The notes under the pieces: model-generated | Told to the model about the DNA's origin: nothing | Seen by the model: only the letters and a program-made list of their open reading frames with translations | Database searches by the model: none | NCBI GenBank assembly: GCA_016196035.1 | Contig: JACPYM010000054.1 | Span: forward strand, 1-64,000 | Reading direction: 5' to 3' | Source: Acidobacteriota bacterium | Lineage (GTDB): Bacteria > Acidobacteriota > Blastocatellia > RBC074 | Length of the DNA: 64,000 nucleotides | In this document: positions 28,599 to 37,143 of the stretch, piece after piece | Position numbering within the stretch: the stretch's first letter is position 1 | How the letters are laid out: each line of letters starts with the position of its first letter | Program-made: the position numbers and the translations under genes

Positions 28599-29999
28599 CT
28601 ATGAGTGCGGTACCGCCTGTGGCAGCAGGTGGTACTGCTCCAATGATGAAGACCCCAGCAAGCCTTTGATCTCACCGACCAAATACAACGAGCCGCACGC
28701 GCAAATCACGCCGTTGGCGGGCGTCGTCTCTTGGGCCAGTTGCAGCGCGGCGCGCACGCTCTCGGCCTGCAAGACGTGGTATCCCAGCGCTTCGGCGCGT
28801 TGGGCCAGTTCAGTTGGATCAGCGGCCCGCGGGTTATCCACCTTGGCAGCAATGATTGTGGTCGCGGCGGGAAAAAGAATTTCTTCCATTTCACCGAAGG
28901 GCTTGTCGGTCATCACACCAAACACCATGGTGACCGGCACGTGCGCGCAAAACTCTTGCAAGAAGTCACGCAGGACTTGCGCGCCCGCCGGATTATGGGC
29001 ACCGTCCAATAGCAACGGCACCTTTGCGCCAGGCAAGGTCGCCAATTCCAGGCGGCCCGGCCATTCGGCCTGTTGCAGACCAGTATTGATGCTGGCGGAT
29101 GTGATGGGCAGACCGGCGCGGCGGAGCGCTTCGCCAATGTGAATGGCCAGCAGCGCGTTGGTGACTTGATATCGCCCCCGCAAACCCAAGCGCACGTCGT
29201 ACTCGCCTTGCCGATGGGTGTAGCGCAAGCGGCATAGCCCCAACAATGGCGAAACGGCGTCTTCGTGTTCAACAACAGTTTCTAAAAACAGCGCGGCGGA
29301 AAGTTCCTCTTCCAGCGAAAGCAGCGGCGCGCGCAGTTCATTCGCGCGCGCGGCGATCACCTGCATTACAGCGGACGATTGCGGGGCGACGATGACGGGC
29401 GTGCCGGGTTTGATGATGCCCGCTTTTTCGCCCGCGATTTCGGGCAAGGTGTAGCCGAGATGCCGCTGATGATCGTAATCAATCGGCGTAATCGCCGTCA
29501 CCAGCGGCGCGCTGACATTGGTGGCGTCGAGCCTGCCGCCCAACCCCACTTCGAGGACGGCCAAATCCACTTTTTGCGCGGCGAAATAAAGAAAGGCCAG
29601 CAGCGTGAGTTGTTCAAACAGACTCGGCACGGTGCTGAGTTCGCCCGCCGCCAGCAAGCGTTCGCCCAACCGGCGCACTTCGGTCGCGTAATGCGCGAAC
29701 TCGTCCTGACTGATGTCGCGCACCTCGGCCCCGTCGGCAATCCGCATGCGTTCGGTGATTTCAACCAGATGCGGCGAGGTGTACAGCCCCACGCGCAACC
29801 CGGCGGCGCGTGCGATGGCAAAGGTCATCGCGGCGGTCGAACCTTTGCCGTTCGTCCCGGCGATCAACACCGATGGATATTGCAATTGCGGCTGACCACA
29901 GGCGGCCGTCAACGCCAGGATGCGCGATAGGCCGAGATTCATCGTCTCCATCTCGTGGCCGCGCGCATACAGATATTCAATCGCTTGGGTGTAGTTCAT
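28599..29999 (-). CDS. folC: Bifunctional folylpolyglutamate synthase / dihydrofolate synthase
   Basis: This 466-residue Mur-ligase-family enzyme adds glutamate to folates and may make dihydrofolate from dihydropteroate. Visible signatures are the P-loop GTNGKGSTAA near residue 50, YTSPHLVEITERMRI, LEVGLGGRLDATN near 155, HQRHLGYTLPEIAGEKAGII and the C-terminal LLDGAHNPAGAQVLRDFL. The start MNYTQAIEYL (ATG at 29999) fits the family better than the 15-residue extension upstream. It lies alone, downstream of the TPR gene on the same strand, across a 254-nt gap holding the 30092-30138 palindrome. Confidence 0.95.
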   Translation of the reverse strand: MNYTQAIEYLYARGHEMETMNLGLSRILALTAACGQPQLQYPSVLIAGTNGKGSTAAMTFAIARAAGLRVGLYTSPHLVEITERMRIADGAEVRDISQDEFAHYATEVRRLGERLLAAGELSTVPSLFEQLTLLAFLYFAAQKVDLAVLEVGLGGRLDATNVSAPLVTAITPIDYDHQRHLGYTLPEIAGEKAGIIKPGTPVIVAPQSSAVMQVIAARANELRAPLLSLEEELSAALFLETVVEHEDAVSPLLGLCRLRYTHRQGEYDVRLGLRGRYQVTNALLAIHIGEALRRAGLPITSASINTGLQQAEWPGRLELATLPGAKVPLLLDGAHNPAGAQVLRDFLQEFCAHVPVTMVFGVMTDKPFGEMEEILFPAATTIIAAKVDNPRAADPTELAQRAEALGYHVLQAESVRAALQLAQETTPANGVICACGSLYLVGEIKGLLGSSSLEQYHLLPQAVPHS

Positions 30000-30091
30000 A
30001 ACGTCAGATGCGGCGATGATAAGGGCCAGGGCGAAACGCGGCAAACGCTAAGGCATGGGCATGCGCCGACTGAAACCGCTCCGCTGAACTG

Positions 30092-30138
30092 AAACTCTGG
30101 CCGACGCCTGAGTCGGACTCAGGCGTCGGCCAGAGTTT
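30092..30138. terminator. Perfect 47-bp palindrome, terminator-like on the plus strand
   Basis: Arms of 23 bp (30092-30114 and 30116-30138) around a single base, followed by six T residues through 30141. On the minus strand, which carries both flanking genes, only three U residues follow. It is therefore a weak intrinsic terminator for the TPR gene, and may rather be a palindromic repeat. Confidence 0.6.
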
Positions 30139-30298
30139 TTTGCCGGTAAAGCGTAGTGGTTCGAAGGGGAAGGCTTTCGCCGCAGATGAACGCTGTAAAA
30201 CGCGGCTTAAACCGATGACTCAAGGGATTGATCTGCCTGACCGGCGCCGCTCTATGGCTTGGCGCTCTCCTTTGTCACACGCTCCTCCGAAGTGCCGA

Positions 30299-33200
30299 CT
30301 ATCGCCCAAACACTCCATGCCATCCAGCCAGTAAAGTCAGCCGCAAACCGGCCCACAATTGCAACCACCAACTGCCGCTCTGCCGCGCTACTTGCCAAAC
30401 GGCGCGGCGATGCAGTTCGCGCAGGATGGGACTGGTTTCGACAAAGGCGGCGGCGCGGCGCGTGTCGAAGAGGTTTTCGAGGATTGAGCGATGCGAGACT
30501 TGCAACGCATTGCGCTGGTGGTCGGCGTCAAGCAACGCCGTAGCGAGGTCAAAGACGAAACGATCCCATTCGCGCAGCGCGCCAATGTTGATGTGCGCCA
30601 GGCGTTGCTGGCTGCTCTCATATTCGCCGCGCAACAGATCATCCACGGCCAGCAACAGCAAATGCGGATCGGTCATGTGATCGGGCGGCAAGGTAAGCGC
30701 GTGTTGGCTGACTTCGCGGCTTTCGCGCTCGCGTTTGAGTTGGCGCAAAGCCAGCGCCAGGTTCCAGAGCATCCAAGGTTCCAGCTTGGCGCGTTTGTGC
30801 CAATCACTCATCCAGCCCGCCGCCGCGCGCAAATCGCCAATCTCATAGAGGTTGTAACCGACTTGCGCCCACGCGGTATCGTCGGCACGCAAGGCTTCGT
30901 GGTAGACATCAACATAGCTGCGCAGCCGGTGTTTTTGCCGCCCTTCGGCCAGCGTGCCGATCCAGGCAATAGACGCCTTGCGCCAACGCTCTTCCAGCTC
31001 CGGCCCTGCGCCCTTGAGCGCTTCCAACCAACCCTGGCAACGATCCCATTGCTTGCGGCTGGCGCAGCGTTCGATCCAGAGGATGGCGGCGTTGGTGTTG
31101 GCTTGGGACGTGTCGAGAAAGGTCTCCAACACTTCGTCAACGATCTGTTGCCAGCGCGCGACATCGCTGGCGTCAACCGCTTGATCCAATTCACGGCGGC
31201 TGTCGCTCTCTGACAAACACAGTTCGCGCAAGCGTTGGCGCGCCGTGTCGTAATCCTCGCGGGCCAGCGCCAGTTTCAACTCGCGCACGGTCGTCTCATC
31301 GCCGCCCAGGTATTGGCGCAGGCGCTTGGCGGTCGCTTCCGCCGCGTCGAGTTCGCGGTCTTCCAACTGCAAATCAAACAGCGTGGTGGCCGCGTATTCA
31401 TAATTCGGATCGAGTTGCAGCGCGCGTTGCAGGCTTTGTTTTGCGCCGTCGCGGTCTTGCGTGCGCAAGCGCGCTTCGGACAAATAGCCCAGCGCCAGCG
31501 GATAGTGCGGCATCAGCTTCGCCATCGCTTCGGCAGCTTCCAGATAGGCGCGGTGCTCGTCGGTGGTGCGATACCAGTCGGCCAGTTGATACCAGGCGGG
31601 AAAATAGTTCGGCTCGTCTTTGACCAGTGCGCGCAAGATTTTGACGGCTTCGATGACTTCGCCGCGCTCGGCCTCAACATTGGCAGCCATGATGCGCAAA
31701 TCGGCGGGCGGTTGTTCGCCAAAGATCGCGGGGCGGCAAGCGGCGCGCGCTTCGTCAAAGCGTTTGGCTTCAGTCAGCACACGCACACGCAGGCGATAGG
31801 CTTCGACCGAATGCGGTTGCAAGCGCAAGGCTTCATCAATAGCAGTCAGACGTTCGTTCAGCGCGCGCGGATCGGTGATCGTATTCGCCAGCGTCAGCCA
31901 GGCTTGCGGCGAACCGGGGCGCTGTTTGGTCAGCGTGCGCGCGCATTCGACGGCGAGTTCGGGCCTCTTCAATTCCTGCGCCCAATCGCGCAAGACGCGC
32001 CAGCCCCAGTCGTAGCCCGGTTCGAGCGTGATGGCGCGTTGAATGCGTTTGAGCGCTTCTTCTTTTTCGCCCAGATGCCAGAGCAGATCGGCCAGACAGC
32101 CGTGGTTGAAATGATCGAGCGGCGTCAGGGCACAGGCGCGCTCCAAAACCTCCTTGCCCTTTTGCCGGTCGCCGGCGCGTTCGTAGGCTTCGGCCAATTG
32201 CTGGGCCGCCGCGCCCCAACTCGGATTAATGCGCAGCGCTTGTTGCAAGGCTTCAATCTCGCCCGGCGTGTTCAGCCGCACGCGCTGCACCTGCGCCAAA
32301 TCGAGCCAGAGGCGCGGCATCAGCGGAAACCGTTGCGACGCTTGCTCGGCCAGTTGCAAGGCTTCGTCGAGGCGCTGCAAATCCACCAACTGTTCGATCA
32401 CCGCCGACCAAGCCAGGGCCAGATCAGGGCGCGCCTCAAGCGCCGTTTGCAAAAAGCGCAAGACTTCTTCCGCATCCAGCGTGTCTTTGGCTTGCTGGCG
32501 ATAGGCCAGCAGGCCGTCGCCGAAGGTGACTTGGTTGATCAATTCTTGCTGAATCAGGTCGAACGTCGCGCGCCGTTCAGCAGGCGTATGCGAAAGCGCC
32601 GCCAATTCGGTGATCGCATAATCGGTGTCCACTGACAATTTGATTGACTGGCGAAAATCGGCTTTGGCCGCTTCGACGCGGCCTGCGGCGGCGTGCACAG
32701 AACCGCGTGTGCAATAGCTGTACGGGTTTTCGGGTTCGAGTTGAAAGGCCTGTTCCGCCGTTTGTGTGGCTTCGTCGTATTGCTGCAATTGCGCCAGCCG
32801 GAAGGCCAGTTCACGTTGCGCCCAGGCATCCATCGGATCAATCTCGACGACGTGACGCAACGTCTTGACGGCCTCTTCCGGCTGTTCGCGCAACCATTCG
32901 ACCAGCATCTGGTGTAGCGGCAAGCTGTGCGGGAAGCGTTGCGTGACGCCGCGCAGAAATTCAATCGCGGTTGTCTCGCCAGCGGTTTCAGCCAGCAAGC
33001 GCGCCGTGTGGCGATTGGCATCGGGCGCGAGCGGTTCGACTTCCAACACCGCGCGCCAGAGTTCCAACGCCTGCGGCAACTGACCCTGATAAACCGCAAT
33101 CAGCGCCGCGCAACGCAACCACGACGTGCGCGAGGCTTTGCCTTCGGCCTGTGCGAGCAGCGTTCGGGCTTGCTCGAAATTGCCGTAACGCGAATGCGCG

Positions 33201-35437
33201 TCTGCCGCATACAGCAACAGGTCGCCATCCTCCGGACGCATCTGCAAGCCGGTCGCCAGCACTTGCAACGCGCGCGTCTCGTCGTCCACCTGTTCGTAAG
33301 CATTCGACAGCGTGCGCGCGGGCAAGCCGGAGCGTTTGCCGAACCGTTGGACGCGGTCTTCCAACAGCTTCAGCGCCGCCTGCGTCTGGCGTTGCTGGCG
33401 CGCGGCGATGAAATAGCCATGCACGTATTGCTCGCTGGTGTCTTTCAAGCAGGCGGCAATGCGATATAGCTCGCAAGCCTCGGCAAAGCGGCGCTGCGAC
33501 CAAAAAATGCCTGCCGTCAGGTAAATGCTATGCGGGTCGGTGGGCCGGTAGCGCAGCACCCGTTGCAAAAACCGCAGCGCGCGCTTTTGCGTGCGCGCAT
33601 CGTCGCTCAGCTCTTCGGCATATTGCTGCCAGAACAACGGATCGAAAAAACGGCTGGGGTCTTTTTTACGGCGCGCTTCGTCTTCTTCTTCATCATCGCT
33701 GTCTGTATCAGCCTCGGCATTGCTTGATTCATCCACAGGTTGAGCATCAGCCCCATCAGCGGGTTTCTCTTCTTTCCCGCGCCACTGACAAAGCTCTTCC
33801 AGATAGGCCAGGCGTTCGCTACGCCGCGCCAGCACGCGCAGGCTGTAAATCTTGCTCATCTTCAGATTGGCGTCTTCGGGAAAGAGTTCGAGCAGCTTTT
33901 CGACGCAGGCCAGAATCTGCGCGTGGTCTTCGTCGTACCAGGCCATCACCAGTCGCGCCCAATGCGTCAGCCGATGTTCGGGGTACGCCGCCTTCAGTCG
34001 TTGCCAAACGGTTTCCGCCGCCGCGCGTTGATGTTTTTCCAGCGCGTCCTGAATTGCGTACAACTCGTCATACAGCCCAGCCTCGCGCAAATCCAAACCC
34101 TCCAGCAAGGCTGCTTGTTCGCGCGGCGCCAGGGCCATCCCGCGCGGGCCGCTGGAACGATAGTGTTTGAGCAAACCTTCGCCCAACGCTTCGCCCAGAC
34201 TGCTGATGTATGGATCGCGCAGCAGCAACGTGCCGCGTCGCTGGTCATAGCCAATGACCGCCTGCAAATGCGCATTGCCGGGATCAACCGTCGCCAGTGT
34301 GAACGGCACACCGCGCTCGATGAGTTTGACCGCGTCATCCAGATTGACGCAAAACTCGCGCGTGACATAGCCGTTGTCGGCGGCCCATTTGCGTTCGCTG
34401 TAATCGGTCGTGCCGCCATAGCAAATCTGTTCGGCGACGCTCAGGTGTTCGGCAGGCCGCTGCCAATACCGGCTGAGCATCGTCAGCGTCGCGGGCGCGC
34501 AGGTCAGGTGATGCTGGCGAATGAAATTGACCGGCAAGATGCGGCGCGGTGCGGCGCCGTCTGCCTTTTTCATGTGCTTCGCCACTTGTTTGAAAAAATG
34601 GCTGTCGGTCTTTTCGGCCAGCGTCTGCGCCTCGGCAAAATCGCCGCACATATACGCGGCATCCGAACGCCGCCCGTTCAGCCACTTCCAATCGTCTTCC
34701 TCCAACAGCGGCGACAGTTCGATGAAGCGCTCCCAGTTGGTGCGCGCGGCGCGGTGCAATTCCAAGTCGGATTGCAGTTGCGCCAATTGAGCGACGATGG
34801 CGGCGCTTTCCAGTTGCCGACTGGCTTCGCCGAGCAGCATCAAAGCGTCCTGCTCGCGATCCAGCAGGACAAACAATTGCGCCGCCGCCTGCACCGCCGG
34901 GCGATACCAGGGACGCAACGCCAGCGCGTGCTGGGCCGCCTGCAACGATTCTTCGTAGCGGTCTTGCAATTCCAGCAGCGAAGATTTTTCGACCCAGACA
35001 TAAGCCTCGGTCGGATCAGCAGCCGCAGCTTTGGCTAACCACTGCTCAGCTTCTTCAAAGTCGCGCAAACTCCCCAGCACCAGCGCGCGCAAGCCGTACC
35101 AATCGGCCAGCAACGCAGGCGTCGCAGCGGGAAGTTCAGGATGTTGTTTCAGAAAATGCCAGGCGCGGAACGGCCCGTGCCGGTCAAGAATGACGCGCGC
35201 ATAAAAGTATTGCGCCTCGGCGTGCGTGCGATCTTTGCGCCACGCGCTCAGATGATGGCGATACGCCAGCTTACTGGAACCGAGCACATACGCCATACGC
35301 CCCGCCAGCACCCTGGCATCGGTGCCCTGCCATTCAGCCAGCGGCGCAAGCTGTTCGGCGGCACGATAGGCCTGCAAATACAGGCCGCGCTCGTAGAGAT
35401 CGAGAATGGGGGCGAGTTGTTCAGCCGAGATATGCAT
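30299..35437 (-). CDS. Large TPR protein with an embedded C39-like cysteine peptidase domain
   Basis: The protein has 1,712 residues from the ATG at 35437; a TTG ten codons upstream would overlap the cupin gene. Residues 1-300 and about 560-1600 are TPR arrays (for example AEQALALRP-like helices and many A-x-x-A-x-P turns). At about 300-420 lies a papain-like C39 domain: Cys in LTCAPATLTML (about 312), His in HLQAVIGYD (about 391) and Asp in LLLRDPYI (about 409). An acidic linker (DADSDDEEEDEARRKK-like) lies near 580. The C39 fold processes double-glycine leaders in bacteriocin exporters; here it has no transporter. It has no signal peptide and is encoded 14 nt after a WbuC cupin. Substrate unknown. 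Confidence 0.85.
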   Translation of the reverse strand: MHISAEQLAPILDLYERGLYLQAYRAAEQLAPLAEWQGTDARVLAGRMAYVLGSSKLAYRHHLSAWRKDRTHAEAQYFYARVILDRHGPFRAWHFLKQHPELPAATPALLADWYGLRALVLGSLRDFEEAEQWLAKAAAADPTEAYVWVEKSSLLELQDRYEESLQAAQHALALRPWYRPAVQAAAQLFVLLDREQDALMLLGEASRQLESAAIVAQLAQLQSDLELHRAARTNWERFIELSPLLEEDDWKWLNGRRSDAAYMCGDFAEAQTLAEKTDSHFFKQVAKHMKKADGAAPRRILPVNFIRQHHLTCAPATLTMLSRYWQRPAEHLSVAEQICYGGTTDYSERKWAADNGYVTREFCVNLDDAVKLIERGVPFTLATVDPGNAHLQAVIGYDQRRGTLLLRDPYISSLGEALGEGLLKHYRSSGPRGMALAPREQAALLEGLDLREAGLYDELYAIQDALEKHQRAAAETVWQRLKAAYPEHRLTHWARLVMAWYDEDHAQILACVEKLLELFPEDANLKMSKIYSLRVLARRSERLAYLEELCQWRGKEEKPADGADAQPVDESSNAEADTDSDDEEEDEARRKKDPSRFFDPLFWQQYAEELSDDARTQKRALRFLQRVLRYRPTDPHSIYLTAGIFWSQRRFAEACELYRIAACLKDTSEQYVHGYFIAARQQRQTQAALKLLEDRVQRFGKRSGLPARTLSNAYEQVDDETRALQVLATGLQMRPEDGDLLLYAADAHSRYGNFEQARTLLAQAEGKASRTSWLRCAALIAVYQGQLPQALELWRAVLEVEPLAPDANRHTARLLAETAGETTAIEFLRGVTQRFPHSLPLHQMLVEWLREQPEEAVKTLRHVVEIDPMDAWAQRELAFRLAQLQQYDEATQTAEQAFQLEPENPYSYCTRGSVHAAAGRVEAAKADFRQSIKLSVDTDYAITELAALSHTPAERRATFDLIQQELINQVTFGDGLLAYRQQAKDTLDAEEVLRFLQTALEARPDLALAWSAVIEQLVDLQRLDEALQLAEQASQRFPLMPRLWLDLAQVQRVRLNTPGEIEALQQALRINPSWGAAAQQLAEAYERAGDRQKGKEVLERACALTPLDHFNHGCLADLLWHLGEKEEALKRIQRAITLEPGYDWGWRVLRDWAQELKRPELAVECARTLTKQRPGSPQAWLTLANTITDPRALNERLTAIDEALRLQPHSVEAYRLRVRVLTEAKRFDEARAACRPAIFGEQPPADLRIMAANVEAERGEVIEAVKILRALVKDEPNYFPAWYQLADWYRTTDEHRAYLEAAEAMAKLMPHYPLALGYLSEARLRTQDRDGAKQSLQRALQLDPNYEYAATTLFDLQLEDRELDAAEATAKRLRQYLGGDETTVRELKLALAREDYDTARQRLRELCLSESDSRRELDQAVDASDVARWQQIVDEVLETFLDTSQANTNAAILWIERCASRKQWDRCQGWLEALKGAGPELEERWRKASIAWIGTLAEGRQKHRLRSYVDVYHEALRADDTAWAQVGYNLYEIGDLRAAAGWMSDWHKRAKLEPWMLWNLALALRQLKRERESREVSQHALTLPPDHMTDPHLLLLAVDDLLRGEYESSQQRLAHINIGALREWDRFVFDLATALLDADHQRNALQVSHRSILENLFDTRRAAAFVETSPILRELHRRAVWQVARQSGSWWLQLWAGLRLTLLAGWHGVFGR

Positions 35438-35451
35438 GCTGGATTTGAGAT

Positions 35452-35970
35452 TCAATTGGTCAAGCAACGCGCCAGCGCTTCCAATTCACGGCAAAACGCT
35501 GCCGCTTCGGGCGCTCCCTCAGCGGGCGACCACGGCGCGAAGTCTTTGTCTGAATCTTGCACATACCCGCCCGCCGGCTGGCCTTTGACTTCGTAAATCA
35601 CCGCGTCGGTCAACGCCACCAGGCTGTGCCAAACGCCGGGCGGAATATCCATGCCCAGACAGCCCGTCGCGTGCGCCAGCAACCGGCTGTGCGCCCAATC
35701 CACTGTGCCGTCTGGCGTGCCATCGTCATTGAAAATCAAGACTGCCAGTTGGCCGCGCAACAAAATGAAACCTTCGCCTTTGTATTTATCGGGATGGCGA
35801 TGCGGGCGGACGTAGGTGCCGGGCGTCAGCGCATTCAACATGCGATGGCAATGTTCCCAATCATCGTCGTGCAAGCGTTGAATGGCGCGTTTGCGCGGAT
35901 GCTGGCGCGCCTGCGCGAGCAATTCGTCAAGCGTGGTTTGTTGAATGGATTGAATCGGTCGTCGGTTCAT
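35452..35970 (-). CDS. WbuC-family cupin-fold metalloprotein
   Basis: The protein has 172 residues. The cupin core shows [20 protein letters not shown] (metal-ligand histidines and the acidic residue of cupin motif 1), then [13 protein letters not shown] (motif 2). The N-terminal [20 protein letters not shown] is typical of WbuC proteins, which are found in surface-polysaccharide clusters and other settings. It lacks a recognisable glycan cluster here and instead precedes the TPR/C39 gene by 14 nt, suggesting co-translation. Enzymatic activity is not established for the family as far as I know. Confidence 0.87.
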   Translation of the reverse strand: MNRRPIQSIQQTTLDELLAQARQHPRKRAIQRLHDDDWEHCHRMLNALTPGTYVRPHRHPDKYKGEGFILLRGQLAVLIFNDDGTPDGTVDWAHSRLLAHATGCLGMDIPPGVWHSLVALTDAVIYEVKGQPAGGYVQDSDKDFAPWSPAEGAPEAAAFCRELEALARCLTN

Positions 35971-36081
35971 GAGTGTTTCCGTCTGCGGCTGTTCAAGGAG
36001 GACTGCGCGTTGCCGGGCGAATGTAGCCTAATTCAAAAATTTGCGCTACCGTGCGGCACGCTTATCAAAGAACCCGGTATC

Positions 36082-36194
36082 TTTGCCACAGAGGCACAGA
36101 GACACAGAGCAATGCACCTGAACCAATCGGCTGTTTTCCGCATTTTCTGGCCTCTCACGTCCTTCTCTCTGTGCCTCTGTGCCTCTGTGGCAAA
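36082..36194. repeat. Head-to-head array of CACAGAG-type units
   Basis: The left arm 36082-36109 (TTTGCCACAGAGGCACAGAG and onward) and right arm 36167-36194 are reverse complements at 27 of 28 positions. Each is built of 7-8 nt units (GCACAGA / ACACAGA). It lies between the divergently oriented WbuC and AlkZ-related genes, ending 29 bp before the latter's start. Confidence 0.8.
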
Positions 36195-36222
36195 CTTTCT
36201 TGAAAGGAATAACTCTCAGACC

Positions 36223-37038
36223 ATGAAAGTCAGTCTGCCTCCCGCTATCGAAGAATACCGCGATGAACATTGGCAACGCGAAGGCACGTCTCAAATCGAG
36301 ACCGTGACCGAAGCCGAGCGCTTTATCGAGAAAGTCGGTTTCGCCAATTGCCTGACCGATACGCGCAAACCGGGGCCGTCGCTTTACGTCGCCGTCTGTG
36401 GGCGGCGTGATGCCGTCATGCCGCGCAACGTCCAGAAAGACCCCGAAGCCTCGCACACCTGGTTGTTGAAAGATGACTTGGTGCGACGCGGCAAGGTCTA
36501 TTACGGCAAATTGACCAAAGCGCGCACGCTCTTTCTGGCCCCGCGCATGGTGCCGTTTTTCAACGCCGTCTGGGGCGTGCCGAAAGCGCAAGAGAAGAAG
36601 CGTCTGAGCGCCAATGCCCAAGCGGTGTTGAAAGTGCTGCGCAAAGAGTGGGAGATGGCGACCAGCGATCTGCGCGAGGAAACCGGCATCGCCGACCGTA
36701 AGGCGCTGACCGCCGCCATTGATGAATTGCAAGCCGCGCTGCTCGTCGTGCCCAGCGAAGTCGTTTACAAACCGAAATTCACCTATATCTGGACGCTGGC
36801 GCTGGCGCGCTTCCCCGAACAGTTGGCCGAGAAAGTCGAACGTTCAATTGCCGTGCGCGAGCTGGCGCGCTGCTTTTTGCAAAGCGCCGGGCTGACTTTG
36901 CCCGGTGAGATGGCGCGCGTCACCGGTTTGGCGCGGCCCGAAGCGGGTTTGGGCAATCGGGCGTTGGTGAAAGAAGGCTTTGCCGTTTCGCCCGCGCAAG
37001 GCGTTTACGTGCTGACGCAGTTGCAACACCTGCGCTGA
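36223..37038 (+). CDS. AlkZ-related / winged-helix DNA glycosylase-like protein
   Basis: The protein has 271 residues starting [12 protein letters not shown], with AAAGGA upstream. The N-terminal block ([29 protein letters not shown], then [20 protein letters not shown]) matches proteins annotated as AlkZ-related. The middle contains winged-helix-like segments ([38 protein letters not shown]). The catalytic QxQ/QxD motif of true AlkZ/YcaQ crosslink glycosylases was not seen, so glycosylase activity is doubtful. The gene stands alone, followed 105 nt later by the kinase gene. Confidence 0.65.
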   Translation: MKVSLPPAIEEYRDEHWQREGTSQIETVTEAERFIEKVGFANCLTDTRKPGPSLYVAVCGRRDAVMPRNVQKDPEASHTWLLKDDLVRRGKVYYGKLTKARTLFLAPRMVPFFNAVWGVPKAQEKKRLSANAQAVLKVLRKEWEMATSDLREETGIADRKALTAAIDELQAALLVVPSEVVYKPKFTYIWTLALARFPEQLAEKVERSIAVRELARCFLQSAGLTLPGEMARVTGLARPEAGLGNRALVKEGFAVSPAQGVYVLTQLQHLR

Positions 37039-37143
37039 GTGGCGTCTAAACCTCTTTCGATCTTAACCAAATCCTCACACAACCGGACGCGCCGCCAGCT
37101 AAAATCCCGGCCACATTTCATAAACGAAGGTTGCGATCACACG

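Noticed and set aside
31235-32635. A 466-codon plus-strand open frame
   Set aside because: It is antisense to the TPR protein; its repeated RxQA/FxQ pattern is only the mirror of TPR codons.
36223-37038. True AlkZ/YcaQ interstrand-crosslink glycosylase
   Set aside because: The catalytic glutamine motif was not found; only the related N-terminal block and winged-helix segments were seen.
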